Assembly (NCBI GenBank): GCA_003149555.1 | Contig: QCWE01000002.1 | Coordinates: forward strand, 1 to 53,379 | Length of the DNA stretch: 53,379 nucleotides | DNA from: Candidatus Aquiluna sp. XM-24bin5 | Lineage (GTDB): Bacteria; Actinomycetota; Actinomycetia; Actinomycetales; Microbacteriaceae | Direction: 5' to 3' | Part shown: piece after piece, positions 16,901-25,869 of the stretch | How the letters are laid out: each line of letters starts with the position of its first letter | Numbering within the stretch: the first letter of the stretch is position 1 | The notes under the pieces: generated by a model | What the model saw: the letters and a program-made list of their open reading frames with translations, nothing else | Database searches by the model: none | Told to the model about the DNA's origin: nothing | Program-made: the position numbers and the translations under genes

Positions 16901-17677
16901 CACCTCGCAATCGAAGCGTCGAATGAAGGCCTGACAGGAAAGATCAACCATTATGGCGATGTTTTGGTTGAAGCTATTGAGAAAGCCGCGCAGCTCTCAA
17001 ATGAAAACGACATTTTAAAAGCGGAAATTTCTAGAATAAGAAAGAGCAGTGAGTACGCTCAATTTAAAGAAGAAGAGATTATATCTGCTCTAGAGGAAAG
17101 TATTGAGAGTAAAGATGAGAGCATTGTGAAGTTAAAGGAGAATATAGAAAAATTACAGAACGAAAATGAAGATATGCGCGGGCGCATTGAAATTGCAATG
17201 GGTGTGGCTGAAGAAAATGTTCAGCTGATTTCAGTAATTAAAAACGCTGAACAGATGTGGAATAATCGAGAGGCAACGCTTCAAAATGAAATAAATCTTC
17301 TAAACCAAAAACTCAGCCGTTTTGAAAATGGAAGTGCTAACGCCAATGATGGCGGTGGAAGCGACGAGACTGCGCGGTCGACTGAGCAGGTCGCAGGTCT
17401 TGAAGAGTCTACTTTTGAGCCAAGCATATCTTTACGACCGATGGCGCGCCCGCAAAATTTAGCTAAAATTGTCAAAGAGGCTCCGATAGTTGCGGAAGCG
17501 GTTCGTGGTGTTCCGCAAGCAGGTCCGTCGCCACAAAGAAGCCCCTCACGCAGAAGCTCCGCGAAGGAGACAAAAAAGCCGGACGCCCTTGCTGGGAGTT
17601 TGTTTGTGCGGCGGCCGTCTACCGCTCGCGTGGAGCCCAGTGGTTTCCAAACAAGCGGTGGATTTTTTGGCAATTAA
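13901..17677 (+). CDS. Giant exported coiled-coil protein with degenerate vWA-like head
   Basis: 1258 residues. The TTG start at 13901 gives an ideal signal peptide (KSFLLSLVAATFCFGLPLTAQ, about 1-24) and overlaps the preceding gene, with GGGA upstream. Residues ~185-385 look like a vWA fold: VDLHLIVDGSAY is the first strand with a broken metal site (DGSAY rather than DxSxS), and QVILILLGPA is a later strand. Residues ~455-1143 are almost continuous heptad-rich coiled coil. The last ~110 residues are Pro/Ser/Arg-rich and disordered, ending SGGFFGN. It should be a very long periplasmic or surface rod, around 100 nm if fully extended as a coiled coil (inference). It is the last gene of the operon and could be its substrate, a tether across the periplasm, or a scaffold. 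No named family recognised. Confidence 0.8.
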   Translation: MDTIKSFLLSLVAATFCFGLPLTAQEIAYPRYSPLPVYDKHPEVDEASSQVSVEFGEALPVIELDDNTVSVRHPRHGVVRFRRADLVLSNGNQHILPGPNFQLEDRARLLFWDSELRAQGFLQNGPSLETSPLLNELNIAESIPALPVLDLYQFSNILSGEVQISQSLLPVSDGFLKNLISNEQQQAKKVDLHLIVDGSAYARDFAQRRLNTFSRRVATSDDLQGMTLTRTIILENGEIFGPEAIQLSGLRQLFPQVVTSENSNGALAQGFTKALKELVLRLEEQDFSSSPQVILILLGPAIRENILDDPEFKAVTRIFQDKVRGNRFGVMIGAITPEPSDVPALLLSQLGLGVPNSVIGFAEQLDHSILNLVNEVSALGLGGDRTDERCVFGQGQSTLCLGGQDMEAVGNIISMPEVASLEWLAVPVWHIVDGTTLILDQKRIAPKPSPLLSGSGEDNAILINNLREHIEVMEEDLAGLRGLQATKSRERAKEVESWLAREADLKASLDAAQVQHDALRSALTVARDDVAFLDARLKDVSLQHLTEVERRTQLQQDLKKTSEKLRKVETQKQSLNKIVSELAAEKDRIEQRASDIFEENSNLASRLQQMNIAKNELNELLSKQKVDVESARQALDREQNKSAALNEKLQSLSSEQMILTAMLDERDAEIQVLEDEKTSLEVSLKDKNAQLALISAKMADVENDYKLMLRHVEEESSRSEQLQLHIDDLETQLEKLRIQNSVLLENEKLSLESTALLELQLSKLGREKSEQKKIIADLQVGNKALEEMNNRMSVEILTIGEELNIRKTENSDLEVRLNELVHELDEVRRENSGLRASVSISDARVADLQSERDEILNLLEDRSERLLQTQNALQEIGDLTDVNTTGDDLQTVIEKYKNTLLSAQEQILSLNDVKYALEDEVKVTKARLARHMADYAVESARSSSELAQSRKAVSDLEARLAKNEIELFELEKIEAYLSDELEKRNEQILQAENMLSALGDHLAIEASNEGLTGKINHYGDVLVEAIEKAAQLSNENDILKAEISRIRKSSEYAQFKEEEIISALEESIESKDESIVKLKENIEKLQNENEDMRGRIEIAMGVAEENVQLISVIKNAEQMWNNREATLQNEINLLNQKLSRFENGSANANDGGGSDETARSTEQVAGLEESTFEPSISLRPMARPQNLAKIVKEAPIVAEAVRGVPQAGPSPQRSPSRRSSAKETKKPDALAGSLFVRRPSTARVEPSGFQTSGGFFGN

Positions 17678-17683
17678 TTTTGC

Positions 17684-19813
17684 TCATGGTCGTGTGAAGA
17701 TTTTAGCTGGGTCAGTCCGTGCCGCGCTTACGGCGGGAAATAAGGCCGCTGCCAATGTTAAAATTAGCGTTATTGCAAAAAGCTGAGGAGCAAATCCTAC
17801 GATAGGATCAAAGAGTGCTCCACTTACTCTCGTGGCGGCACTTTCAGGAATGCGCGAAAGAAGATCGGCTTGTGCTTCAAATTGAGCTGTCAGTACGTTT
17901 ATGACCATGTGAGCAGCTCCAAGTCCCAGTATTATCGCAAAGCAGGTCAGAATGACGATGCCGAGCAATTCGATACAGAGCAGATCGCCCCTGCGCATTC
18001 CCAAGACACGACACAGGGCTAGTTCACTTTCTCTCAGTTTTGCAGATATATAAATGGTACTAATCAAGACTAAGCTAATGACGGTCCCCATGAGCACCAA
18101 TATGGGAATAAAAATTTGCACCGCTGCTTGTTTTAAGTCTAAAACCCAGAGATACTCCCAAATTTCAGCTTCAGGTCTATACCCGAAGCTAACAAGTTCG
18201 CTCAATGTAGGAAGCACAGCGTCTATATTTTGAACGTGAATATGTAACATGTCTTGCCACTGCCAATTTGTCAAATAAGTAAGGTCAGCGGTTTTCTCCC
18301 AGTTCGCATTTGAAGAGTTTGTTGGAAGGGTTAATAAGCCAGTACGGTCTCGTTTAATCATGTCTGCTGCAAGCAAGAGTGTGTTTGCGACGTAGAATTC
18401 TCGCGTTCCCTCGCCTGTCAAAATAACTCCAGAAATTGACAGTGTTAAAATCTCTTCCCCAGTTTGTTGCCCTGCGCGGTTAAACCTTGGAATAGCAGTA
18501 AGCACTGTCTTTCCAAGCATTTCTTGCCAGTTTATCTTGTTTGAATTATTTTCGATTTTGAAGGTTTCTGTTAGAAATGCTGGCGTTGCTAGAATGTTGA
18601 AGTCACTTTCTTCAAATCTACGTGCAGTGCCAGCAATAAATTTGAAATTTTTCAGTTCGATATCATTTTTATGTAAGCCTATTGTTTGAAAGGGTCGTTT
18701 TGTACCCTCGCTGTCAATAATGGAAAAACTAGTGCTTCGTCTGGGTATGACTGCTTGAACATTTGGCAGCATCTGCATTTTATCTATAAGTGGAAATCGA
18801 TCATCTGCGCTTAGGTCAATATTCCTTGGTCGAACAATAATTCTGGTCAGGCGTGACCCATCTGCAATCGCATCCTCTATGACTGTGTCAATGCCGCCTA
18901 GGAGTGAGACGAAAATAGCAACCTGACATATGCCAGCTATCAATGAAACTAGTGTAAGTATGCTGAGAAGTGGCCTTTTTAATAGGCCAATACTGGCTTC
19001 TTGTATGAGTAGGCGCCAGTTTAGTTTTGGCGCCCAAGATTGCCAAATCAATGCTGCGGAGTCACTAGACTGAGTCTGGGTTTCCGATGGCGTGGGGGCT
19101 TTTGGGGGAGCTAACGTTGTGTTTGAAGCAAGTGCCACCAGGCGACCGTTGTCTAGCTCTAACTGATCTCCGTGATCAAAGAATATAGGATCATGGCTCA
19201 CCACGATCACTGTTGCGCCTTGTTCATTAGCTGCCAAGAGTTTCTCGACAATATGTTTACGTGATGCGGCATCCAGGCTTGCTGTTGGCTCATCTGCCAA
19301 GATGAGCTTTGGCTTTGTTATCATTGCACGAGCAAGTGCCGCACGCTGCCGTTGGCCCCCAGACGCCTGTGATGGTCGGATAGTCAAAATATTTTTGGAT
19401 ATTTCTGATGTACGGAAGACGAGTTGACTAACATGTTTAAGGGTTTTGTCACTTTCGCCATTGGGGCTGCCACGAAGCTTTAAAGGTAGCGCTATATTTT
19501 CACCAATGCTCCGATGACTCAGGAAGCGACCCTCCTGGAACACAAAACCTATGGCCTCACTGCGAATTTGGTCTCGGAAGTTGGGCGACGAATTTGAAAT
19601 ATCGTCCATTCCATATTTAAATGAACCGGAAAATTCGTGATCTAAAAGACCAAGAATTCTCAATAGTGTTGTTTTTCCAGCCCCACTAGATCCACGGATC
19701 ACCGTGAAGCTTCCTTCTTGTATGTCTAGGGATATGTCCTTGAGGATGGATATTTCATTTACGCCATCCTTAAAGACACGGCTCAGGTTTCTTATTTCTA
19801 GTAGATTATTCAC
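17684..19813 (-). CDS. MacB/LolD-type ABC transporter, ATPase fused to FtsX permease
   Basis: 709 residues. The N-terminal ATPase has GSSGAGKTT (Walker A, 41-49), SGGQRQR signature at 151-157, LILADEP Walker B at 170-176 and the switch His in VSHDP. A linker rich in Pro/Thr follows. The permease then has a first helix at about 283-305, a large periplasmic domain to about 555, and three helices at the C-terminus ending in [14 protein letters not shown]. This is the FtsX/MacB fold used for envelope lipoprotein or peptide transport by mechanotransmission. It converges on the coiled-coil gene with only 6 bases between stops, and lies 72 bases after the vWA gene on the same strand. It probably works with that secreted protein. 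The substrate is unknown. Confidence 0.9.
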   Translation of the reverse strand: MNNLLEIRNLSRVFKDGVNEISILKDISLDIQEGSFTVIRGSSGAGKTTLLRILGLLDHEFSGSFKYGMDDISNSSPNFRDQIRSEAIGFVFQEGRFLSHRSIGENIALPLKLRGSPNGESDKTLKHVSQLVFRTSEISKNILTIRPSQASGGQRQRAALARAMITKPKLILADEPTASLDAASRKHIVEKLLAANEQGATVIVVSHDPIFFDHGDQLELDNGRLVALASNTTLAPPKAPTPSETQTQSSDSAALIWQSWAPKLNWRLLIQEASIGLLKRPLLSILTLVSLIAGICQVAIFVSLLGGIDTVIEDAIADGSRLTRIIVRPRNIDLSADDRFPLIDKMQMLPNVQAVIPRRSTSFSIIDSEGTKRPFQTIGLHKNDIELKNFKFIAGTARRFEESDFNILATPAFLTETFKIENNSNKINWQEMLGKTVLTAIPRFNRAGQQTGEEILTLSISGVILTGEGTREFYVANTLLLAADMIKRDRTGLLTLPTNSSNANWEKTADLTYLTNWQWQDMLHIHVQNIDAVLPTLSELVSFGYRPEAEIWEYLWVLDLKQAAVQIFIPILVLMGTVISLVLISTIYISAKLRESELALCRVLGMRRGDLLCIELLGIVILTCFAIILGLGAAHMVINVLTAQFEAQADLLSRIPESAATRVSGALFDPIVGFAPQLFAITLILTLAAALFPAVSAARTDPAKIFTRP

Positions 19814-19885
19814 TTTTCAGAATCATTTGAATGTCTTTGGTACGTACTTGCGCTCGGAAGTAAACTGGATCGGGTAGGCTAGTGT

Positions 19886-21733
19886 TTATGGAAGAGCAGA
19901 AACTGGCATCCAGACCCATGGATTGCTGTCTAATTCTTCGAGGTTGGCATTTAGGAACATGTCCAAGCCTTGAGCTGCTTCTTGAAGGCGACGCCCAAAA
20001 CTTGCCCGTTCGGAGGGCGTTAATGCATCCAGAAATTCGAGGTTGAATTCGAGTAAGCCAGAACGAAATTGAATTCCGAGCTGCCTCTGTAGAGTCTGCG
20101 CAATTGTTTCGTTTGGGCTGACATCTTCCCCGGAAATTGCTGCGAGTGATTGTTGGACAGATCTGCGCATACTCTCACTGTCGACACCGGTAACGGCAAG
20201 GACTGACATGAGATTGATGAGTTCTAGAAGCGTCTTTTTATCTATTCGAATTTGGGGAACAAGAAGGTCGCCAGTATCCATCATGTATCCTGGCTGCACG
20301 AGGATGCCATCGTCTCCTAAATCAATATTGAATTTCACGCCTGCTTCTCGCAAGCGCTGCAGCTTTTCCCCGTCTACGACTTGAAGCGGCACAATTGCAT
20401 TGTCTCCTTTAGTCAAAATTTGATCAGCGATGGCGCGGCCTTCAGCGATGTCAGCGATGGCTCGCGTTTGGAGCTGCCGTGATAATGCGTCCGCGATTTC
20501 CGCCTCGTTTAAGCCATCCTCCCAACGGATAAATACACCTTCGGTTTCTCGCGCCAATGTGCCTAGGACTTGATCTAGATATTGACCTCTGCTTGGACCG
20601 GCTTGGACTGTAATGATTGGAATACCTTCTTCAAAAAGACTGCGTGCTACCCCAATCGTGTCAAGTCCGGTTGGGACGTTGTCTGTTGGATCAACATTGC
20701 CGATGGTGCTCGCCTTTGCATCATCATTCAGTATGGCTACAACAATTTTTCGACCCGCATCCTCAGGCCAGTCATACAAATGAGCGGCAAAGTATGTCGC
20801 ATCCAAAACTGGTTCAGCATCATCTCCGCCACCGTACATATTTTCAGAAGCGGCTATCAAAATTTCTACTGCTTGCGAGACTGGGAGTGGAGGTGTCGTT
20901 TCTAAAGGTACCGCATCATCAACATCTCGATAAAAGACAAAACCAAGATTAAGTACTTCGAGTATATCATCTGGAAGTTTCGCAAACGAAGCCTTCAAGC
21001 TTTCGGCGACTGATCGCGCAAAGCTCTCCATGGAACCAGTTGCATCAAAGGCGATAACGATTGTCGCAGAAGTTAACGCTCTCGTCGCGCGATCCAGATC
21101 GCTCTCTTCAAAAACCACCGCGTCAGTTGGGCTAAGTGCCGCTGGCAGTAGGACTTCAAAGACGCGTCTAGGCGTCCTGCCAAGAAGTAGTTCCTCGTCA
21201 GAGGATAAAACAGGATAAGGCCGAGCATCCTGAGTTCTGCGCAGGGTTTCTTCTATATTTTCGCGGAAGCTAGGGGGATGTGCTGTTGCATCGCCTGATG
21301 TCATATAACTTTGGACGGCGGTCTTATCATCCCAAGCCACTATCTCAGGACGGTCGCCAAGGAAGGCAAGGTCAGAAAATGCCAATGCCTCACGCGTGGG
21401 CCAATCAAAAACTTGATCTTTCCGAACAAACCCTGTTAGCCCTGTTTCCGCCTCTGAAACACTTAACGCCTCCAAATCCGAAAGCCTCAAGTGTGTTTCA
21501 GTTTCACAAATTACAAAGTATGGCTGTAATAACTCTAGTAGAAATACTTCGCGGATTTCATCTGGCGTATCATATGCCACGATTTTGTCTGATCCAGCTA
21601 CAATTTTCTTAATAAAACCATCATCAGTTCTGCTCATTTCCGTGGCTGTGCAAGCAAAGGCTGTGTTGCCAATGATAACCATCACCCCTGTGACTATGCT
21701 TTTCCAGAAAAACGTCGGGTATCGGGCTTTCAT
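19886..21733 (-). CDS. Secreted SH3-like/vWA protein
   Basis: 615 residues from the chosen ATG (21733). The signal peptide is MKARYPTFFWKSIVTGVMVI then IGNTAFA, with a Cys right after; the lipobox is poor (F at -2), so lipidation is uncertain. The next ~90 residues resemble an SH3b-like domain ending TGFVRKDQVFDW. The vWA domain begins near residue 225 with an intact metal site, FDATGSMESF (DxTGS), and later YGGGDDAEP and a NDDAKAS strand end. The C-terminal ~200 residues are helical. Extending to 21829 would add 32 residues that hide the signal peptide, so that start is rejected. It is the first of a two-gene unit with the ABC transporter. It probably binds a partner protein through Mg-dependent adhesion in the periplasm. 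Confidence 0.8.
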   Translation of the reverse strand: MKARYPTFFWKSIVTGVMVIIGNTAFACTATEMSRTDDGFIKKIVAGSDKIVAYDTPDEIREVFLLELLQPYFVICETETHLRLSDLEALSVSEAETGLTGFVRKDQVFDWPTREALAFSDLAFLGDRPEIVAWDDKTAVQSYMTSGDATAHPPSFRENIEETLRRTQDARPYPVLSSDEELLLGRTPRRVFEVLLPAALSPTDAVVFEESDLDRATRALTSATIVIAFDATGSMESFARSVAESLKASFAKLPDDILEVLNLGFVFYRDVDDAVPLETTPPLPVSQAVEILIAASENMYGGGDDAEPVLDATYFAAHLYDWPEDAGRKIVVAILNDDAKASTIGNVDPTDNVPTGLDTIGVARSLFEEGIPIITVQAGPSRGQYLDQVLGTLARETEGVFIRWEDGLNEAEIADALSRQLQTRAIADIAEGRAIADQILTKGDNAIVPLQVVDGEKLQRLREAGVKFNIDLGDDGILVQPGYMMDTGDLLVPQIRIDKKTLLELINLMSVLAVTGVDSESMRRSVQQSLAAISGEDVSPNETIAQTLQRQLGIQFRSGLLEFNLEFLDALTPSERASFGRRLQEAAQGLDMFLNANLEELDSNPWVWMPVSALP

Positions 21734-22107
21734 GTGGGGTGACCAACTTTCAGGAGTGAAGTAAGAACGCTCAAGGTGTGATGATGAAGCATTCCATGGG
21801 ACAAGGGTGCGTGGCAAGACTCTAACCATCTCGGAGTGCGATAGTTTGCATCAGCACGAAGCCTTCTTCAAGCGCCGATGCTTCGTGGCGAGATGTGTGC
21901 GTGGTTAAATGTCGCTACAAGGCGTGTGGCTTGATAATAAATTAAATTGCAGCAACTATAACTTTGGTAAATGCTTGGCTCAGAATGTTGTAAGCGTTGC
22001 GGGTCGGTAAGTTTGGCGTAGAACGCAAACTGCGCGCAAGTTTCATATATAAATAAATTGGACCAAATTTTAATTCTGGAAAGTCGTTGTGAATGGTTGG
22101 GGCAAAC
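21734..22107. other. Divergent intergenic region
   Basis: Between the minus-strand vWA gene and the plus-strand cyclase. AT-rich from about 21930, with TATATAAATA near 22046 as a possible -10 region, but no matching -35 was convincing. No RNA gene or repeat seen. Confidence 0.35.
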
Positions 22108-23793
22108 ATGAGTAAAATCGAGCGAAAATTCCTAACACTTGTACTAGCTCTTGTAGTGTGCACCTTAATAATAGGTATCTATTTTTTTAATCTCGTCACA
22201 GACGGGGTTATTAGAAATTTAGGCCAAAAAATGGCTGAAAATCAGGTGCGGTACAATGCAAGTAGATTGCTACAACCAATTGAGAGAGAAATCGCTTTGG
22301 TTGATCAAATGGCTTCTTCTCCGACATTGATAGCGTGGGCGCAAAATCCTGAAGATGAAGAGCTATACCGTAAGGCAAGGATTGAACTAGAAAGCTTTAG
22401 AAAAAATTTCACATCAAAAAGCTATTTTCTAGCTTTAACCAAAAATCGAGCTTACTATTATAATAATAGCTCTGGAGATTATACAGGTTCTGAATTCCAA
22501 TATATCTTGAGAGAAGGTCGTCCCGCAGATAAATGGTTTTTCAGTTTAGTTGATGGAAGTCTAGATTTGCATCTCAATGTGAATCCAGATGTGGAGTTGG
22601 GCGTAACAAAGCTATGGATTGATGTTCTTATGCGAAACGGTGACGGTCAAGTGTTGGCGGTTCTTGGCACCGGCATCCTGCTTGATGACGTCATTAAAAA
22701 TATACTGGCTCCGTCTCAAGACGGCGTTACGAGTATGTTCGTTGATCAAGATGGCGCAATACAATTATATCAAGACAGTCGTGTGATTGACTTTGGTAGT
22801 ATTGCGAAGTCTCAGGATCAAAAGCGGACGCTTGACCTTATTGTTGACTTGCCGGAAGAAGGCGCAAGGTTAATTGCCCTATTGCAAACAGTGGAGGCCA
22901 GCCCGAAACTTCAAAGAAACATCATGACTGAATATGTTTGGGTTTCGGGAAAGCGTCACTTGGTTGCTATGGCATACTTGCCATCTATTGGTTGGTTTGA
23001 TGTTACATTCTTAGATTTATCAACTGTTTTTCCACGAGACCGCTTTTGGCTTCTCAGCTTTATCTTCTTATGTTTCTTTGTGGTTGTCATTTTAATCGTA
23101 CATTATCTAATAAATCGAGAAATTGTACGGCCAATCTCAATATTATCATCTGCATTACGAAAGTTTTCGAAAGGCGAGATGCAGCCGGACACACTGGAAA
23201 ATCGACATAGCGGTGAGCTTTGGGAAATTTTTGACCAATTTAAAAATATGGCTGCTTTAGTTACTGATAATACGGCGCGATTAGAGGCGATGGTGGAGGA
23301 GCGAACAAGAAAGCTAGAGGCGATGGCAAAGGTAGACAGCTTGACTGGACTACTAAATCGGAATGCTATGACGCCGATCCTTAAAAAAGAGGCTGATCGG
23401 TGTTCCAGATTGCATCTCTCATTTGGATTGATCTGGATTGATATTGATAATTTTAAAGACGTGAATGATACATATGGACATGCATGTGGAGATGAATTGC
23501 TGACAGAGCTTGCCACACAATTAAAGAAAGACTTGCGTACTTATGATTATGCGGCTCGGTGGGGTGGAGATGAATTTATAGTTCTTTTATCGCCATCAGA
23601 TGAGGAGCAAATAAGTCGAGTTGCGAAACGCCTTTGCATGTCAATTGGAAAAAGTTCATTGTTTGAGCGATACTCAATGACTGTTAGTACGGGGTGGGCT
23701 CTGTCTAGTGGTGATGAATCATTTGAAGATGTGCTTGCACTCGCCGACCAGGTGCTCTACCAGACAAAAAGACAAGCAAAAAATGTTATATAG
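22108..23793 (+). CDS. Membrane-bound sensor diguanylate cyclase (dCache-HAMP-GGDEF)
   Basis: 561 residues. One N-terminal helix (LTLVLALVVCTLIIGIYFF), a periplasmic region of ~270 residues resembling a dCache sensor (YYYNNSSGDYTGSEFQYI, WFFSLVDGSLDLHLN), and a second helix (LLSFIFLCFFVVVILIVHYL). A HAMP-like linker (NREIVRPISILSSALRKFSKGEM), a short coiled coil and a GGDEF domain follow. The active site reads AARWGGDEFIVL. An RxxD inhibitory site (RTYD) lies exactly five residues before GGDEF, and the substrate block is IDIDNFKDVNDTYGH. It should make c-di-GMP with product feedback. GGGG before 22108 favours this start over 22093. The neighbours do not reveal the periplasmic ligand. Confidence 0.92.
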   Translation: MSKIERKFLTLVLALVVCTLIIGIYFFNLVTDGVIRNLGQKMAENQVRYNASRLLQPIEREIALVDQMASSPTLIAWAQNPEDEELYRKARIELESFRKNFTSKSYFLALTKNRAYYYNNSSGDYTGSEFQYILREGRPADKWFFSLVDGSLDLHLNVNPDVELGVTKLWIDVLMRNGDGQVLAVLGTGILLDDVIKNILAPSQDGVTSMFVDQDGAIQLYQDSRVIDFGSIAKSQDQKRTLDLIVDLPEEGARLIALLQTVEASPKLQRNIMTEYVWVSGKRHLVAMAYLPSIGWFDVTFLDLSTVFPRDRFWLLSFIFLCFFVVVILIVHYLINREIVRPISILSSALRKFSKGEMQPDTLENRHSGELWEIFDQFKNMAALVTDNTARLEAMVEERTRKLEAMAKVDSLTGLLNRNAMTPILKKEADRCSRLHLSFGLIWIDIDNFKDVNDTYGHACGDELLTELATQLKKDLRTYDYAARWGGDEFIVLLSPSDEEQISRVAKRLCMSIGKSSLFERYSMTVSTGWALSSGDESFEDVLALADQVLYQTKRQAKNVI

Positions 23794-23862
23794 ACACTTT
23801 TTAAGTGAAGAATTTAAAAATCCACACAAATTAAGGCTGTAGTTCGGAAATGTAAATTGATT

Positions 23863-24873
23863 TTATATGCTTGTATTTCGCGCACTATTTTTAATTGGGG
23901 TGAGAAGATTTTTTTCATTACCAAATCGAGAAATATATGCTGGTGTTAATCCAAGACACTGTTTTGATTGACAAATATCCTGATGTGGGCAGTTGTGAAA
24001 TGAATTGCGGTCAAATTCTATCCAGAAGTCGTTATCAATCAACAGCATCGGTTGATCATTGACAAGGTGTTGTGCAAACTCTGCGAGAAGACATTCTGGA
24101 ATATTTTTAATCTCGCATTTTTTACCTGCTTTAATTGACGACTTTATAGCTGCTATTACATGAGGCATAAGGTGTTCAAGTTTTACAAGAAGTGTCTTAT
24201 GATCGCGTCCATCCATTGGGAAGAAGTTCCAAAACTCATGACGAACAACTTTTTGGAACTGAGCAAGCAGGTGAACAATATCTGAAAGAGCATAGTAGGA
24301 TTCACTTGTTATGACAGTATTTGTTATAACGCGTGCATCAATATCTGAATTTTCAATCATTTTAATGCCTGTAATCATCTTATCAAATGCACCGTCCACC
24401 TTTGTAATATGATCATGAAGAGTAGCGTTGTGGCCTGCAACAGAAATAAAAAATTCATTTACACCGCTTTGTAATAACCGATCAAGATATCCAGGGCGTG
24501 CGAGGTGCATTCCGTGAGTTTGAATGCGAACATTAGGAAATCCTGCAGTTCGGGCTTGCGTAGCCAGTTTGGGCAAATCACGTCTAAGTGTGATTTCTGA
24601 GCCTGTCAGTATAATCCCTTCCCATTGATGGGTTGCCTCTTGGGTTCGTAATATTTTTTTGAATTCCTCGTCACTTGTTGGTCTCAGCCTGTCCATTGTG
24701 CCTTCAATCATGCAATGCGTGCACCGAAGATTGCATCTGAATTCCATAGTTAGCGACACGTATTTTGCGTCGTCAAATCTTGTTGTGTGGGGCGTATCGT
24801 TTTTTGGAACAATTATGTTAGAGAATTCTGGCATGGCTGTAACGGACCTGTAAGCAATTCGACTAAGTATCAT
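23863..24873 (-). CDS. Radical SAM protein with extra C-terminal cysteine cluster
   Basis: 336 residues. The N-terminal cluster motif CNLRCTHC (C47, C51, C54) is the radical SAM CxxxCxxC that binds a 4Fe-4S cluster and SAM. ILTGSEITLRRDLP fits the GGE-like SAM motif region, and QTHGMHLARPG and ISVAGHNATLHD continue the barrel. Near the end, C295, C301 and C306 (CPHQDICQSKQC), with earlier Cys in KKCEIKNIPEC, could hold an auxiliary cluster in the manner of SPASM/Twitch proteins. The spacing is non-standard. It lies 171 bases after kdsA on the same strand and may be in that operon. It could modify a sugar, lipid or peptide. A link to the PqqD-bearing protease locus is conceivable but unproven. 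An alternative start is the ATG at 24834. Confidence 0.82.
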   Translation of the reverse strand: MILSRIAYRSVTAMPEFSNIIVPKNDTPHTTRFDDAKYVSLTMEFRCNLRCTHCMIEGTMDRLRPTSDEEFKKILRTQEATHQWEGIILTGSEITLRRDLPKLATQARTAGFPNVRIQTHGMHLARPGYLDRLLQSGVNEFFISVAGHNATLHDHITKVDGAFDKMITGIKMIENSDIDARVITNTVITSESYYALSDIVHLLAQFQKVVRHEFWNFFPMDGRDHKTLLVKLEHLMPHVIAAIKSSIKAGKKCEIKNIPECLLAEFAQHLVNDQPMLLIDNDFWIEFDRNSFHNCPHQDICQSKQCLGLTPAYISRFGNEKNLLTPIKNSARNTSI

Positions 24874-25044
24874 CGATCACTGGAGAATTATTATAGCGTT
24901 TCTTGGCCTTATTTTCGATCCACTTTCAAAATTTTGGAGTCCTGTGCTGTGTGTGATCTAGTGAAGACAATGGCTCCACAGGTTGCAGTGTAAACTGGTT
25001 TTTAAGCCGTTTGATTTGACGCTTTGTCTGGGCAAAGGTTTGTT

Positions 25045-25869
25045 TTACAGTGTAGTTTTCCGAATAGTATCGATTTTTTTGAGCTCGTCCAGAAGTCCGG
25101 AGAGCTGGGATATGGGCAGCATGTTCGGTCCATCAGAGGGGGCATTGTCGGGGTCTTGATGTGTTTCGATAAAAACGGCTGCACATCCCACGGCAACTGC
25201 CGCGCGCGCTAGTGGTGCTACGAATTCTCGCTGTCCATCGGAAGATACTCCCTTCCCTCCAGGTAACTGGACGGAATGGGTGGCGTCAAATACAATTGGG
25301 TAACCAGTTTGGCTCATGATCGGCAATGCCCGCATGTCAGAGACAAGCATATTATATCCAAAACTCGTACCGCGTTCGCAGAGGAGTATTCGATGGTTGC
25401 CCGTGCTTGCAATTTTTGCAGCAACATTCGCCATGTCCCAAGGAGCCAGAAATTGACCTTTTTTAATGTTGACAGCGGTGCCGGTTTCGCCTGCTGCGAT
25501 GAGAAGGTCTGTTTGTCTAGAAAGAAATGCAGGAATTTGTATGATATCCACGATTTCAGCTGCAATAGCACATTGCGCTGTATCGTGCACATCTGTTAAT
25601 ATTGGTATTTTATATTCATCTTTAATTTTGGATAAAATTGATAGGCCCTCGTCAATTCCTAATCCGCGTTCGCCATGCAGAGAGGAGCGATTTGCTTTAT
25701 CGTAACTGGCTTTGAATATCCAATGTGTTTTAGTTAATTCAGTGGCTATGGAGATTTGATCAGCGAGCATTCGAGCATGATCAAGGCTCTCGAGTTGGCA
25801 AGGCCCTGCGATGAGCGTATACGGGGCATGATTGGAAACCGTTATATCGCCTATATTGATAACTTTCAT
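25045..25869 (-). CDS. kdsA: 3-deoxy-8-phosphooctulonate synthase (Kdo-8-P synthase)
   Basis: 274 residues, normal length. It condenses phosphoenolpyruvate with arabinose 5-phosphate to Kdo 8-phosphate, for lipopolysaccharide or Kdo-containing capsule. Motifs: TLIAGPCQLES, FKASYDKANRSS, GLGIDEGLSIL, ILTDVHDTAQC, QIPAFLSRQTDLL, INIKKGQFLAP-like (here VNIKKGQFLAP), CERGTSFGYNMLV and IFIETHQDPDNAPSDG. The start codon overlaps the kdsB stop in ATGA, so the two are translationally coupled. The order kpsF-kdsB-kdsA makes a complete Kdo supply operon from ribulose 5-phosphate to CMP-Kdo, except for the phosphatase KdsC, which is not seen. Confidence 0.96.
   Translation of the reverse strand: MKVINIGDITVSNHAPYTLIAGPCQLESLDHARMLADQISIATELTKTHWIFKASYDKANRSSLHGERGLGIDEGLSILSKIKDEYKIPILTDVHDTAQCAIAAEIVDIIQIPAFLSRQTDLLIAAGETGTAVNIKKGQFLAPWDMANVAAKIASTGNHRILLCERGTSFGYNMLVSDMRALPIMSQTGYPIVFDATHSVQLPGGKGVSSDGQREFVAPLARAAVAVGCAAVFIETHQDPDNAPSDGPNMLPISQLSGLLDELKKIDTIRKTTL

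Noticed and set aside
17281..17673. 130-codon minus-strand frame
   Set aside because: Antisense to the Pro/Arg-rich tail of the coiled-coil protein.
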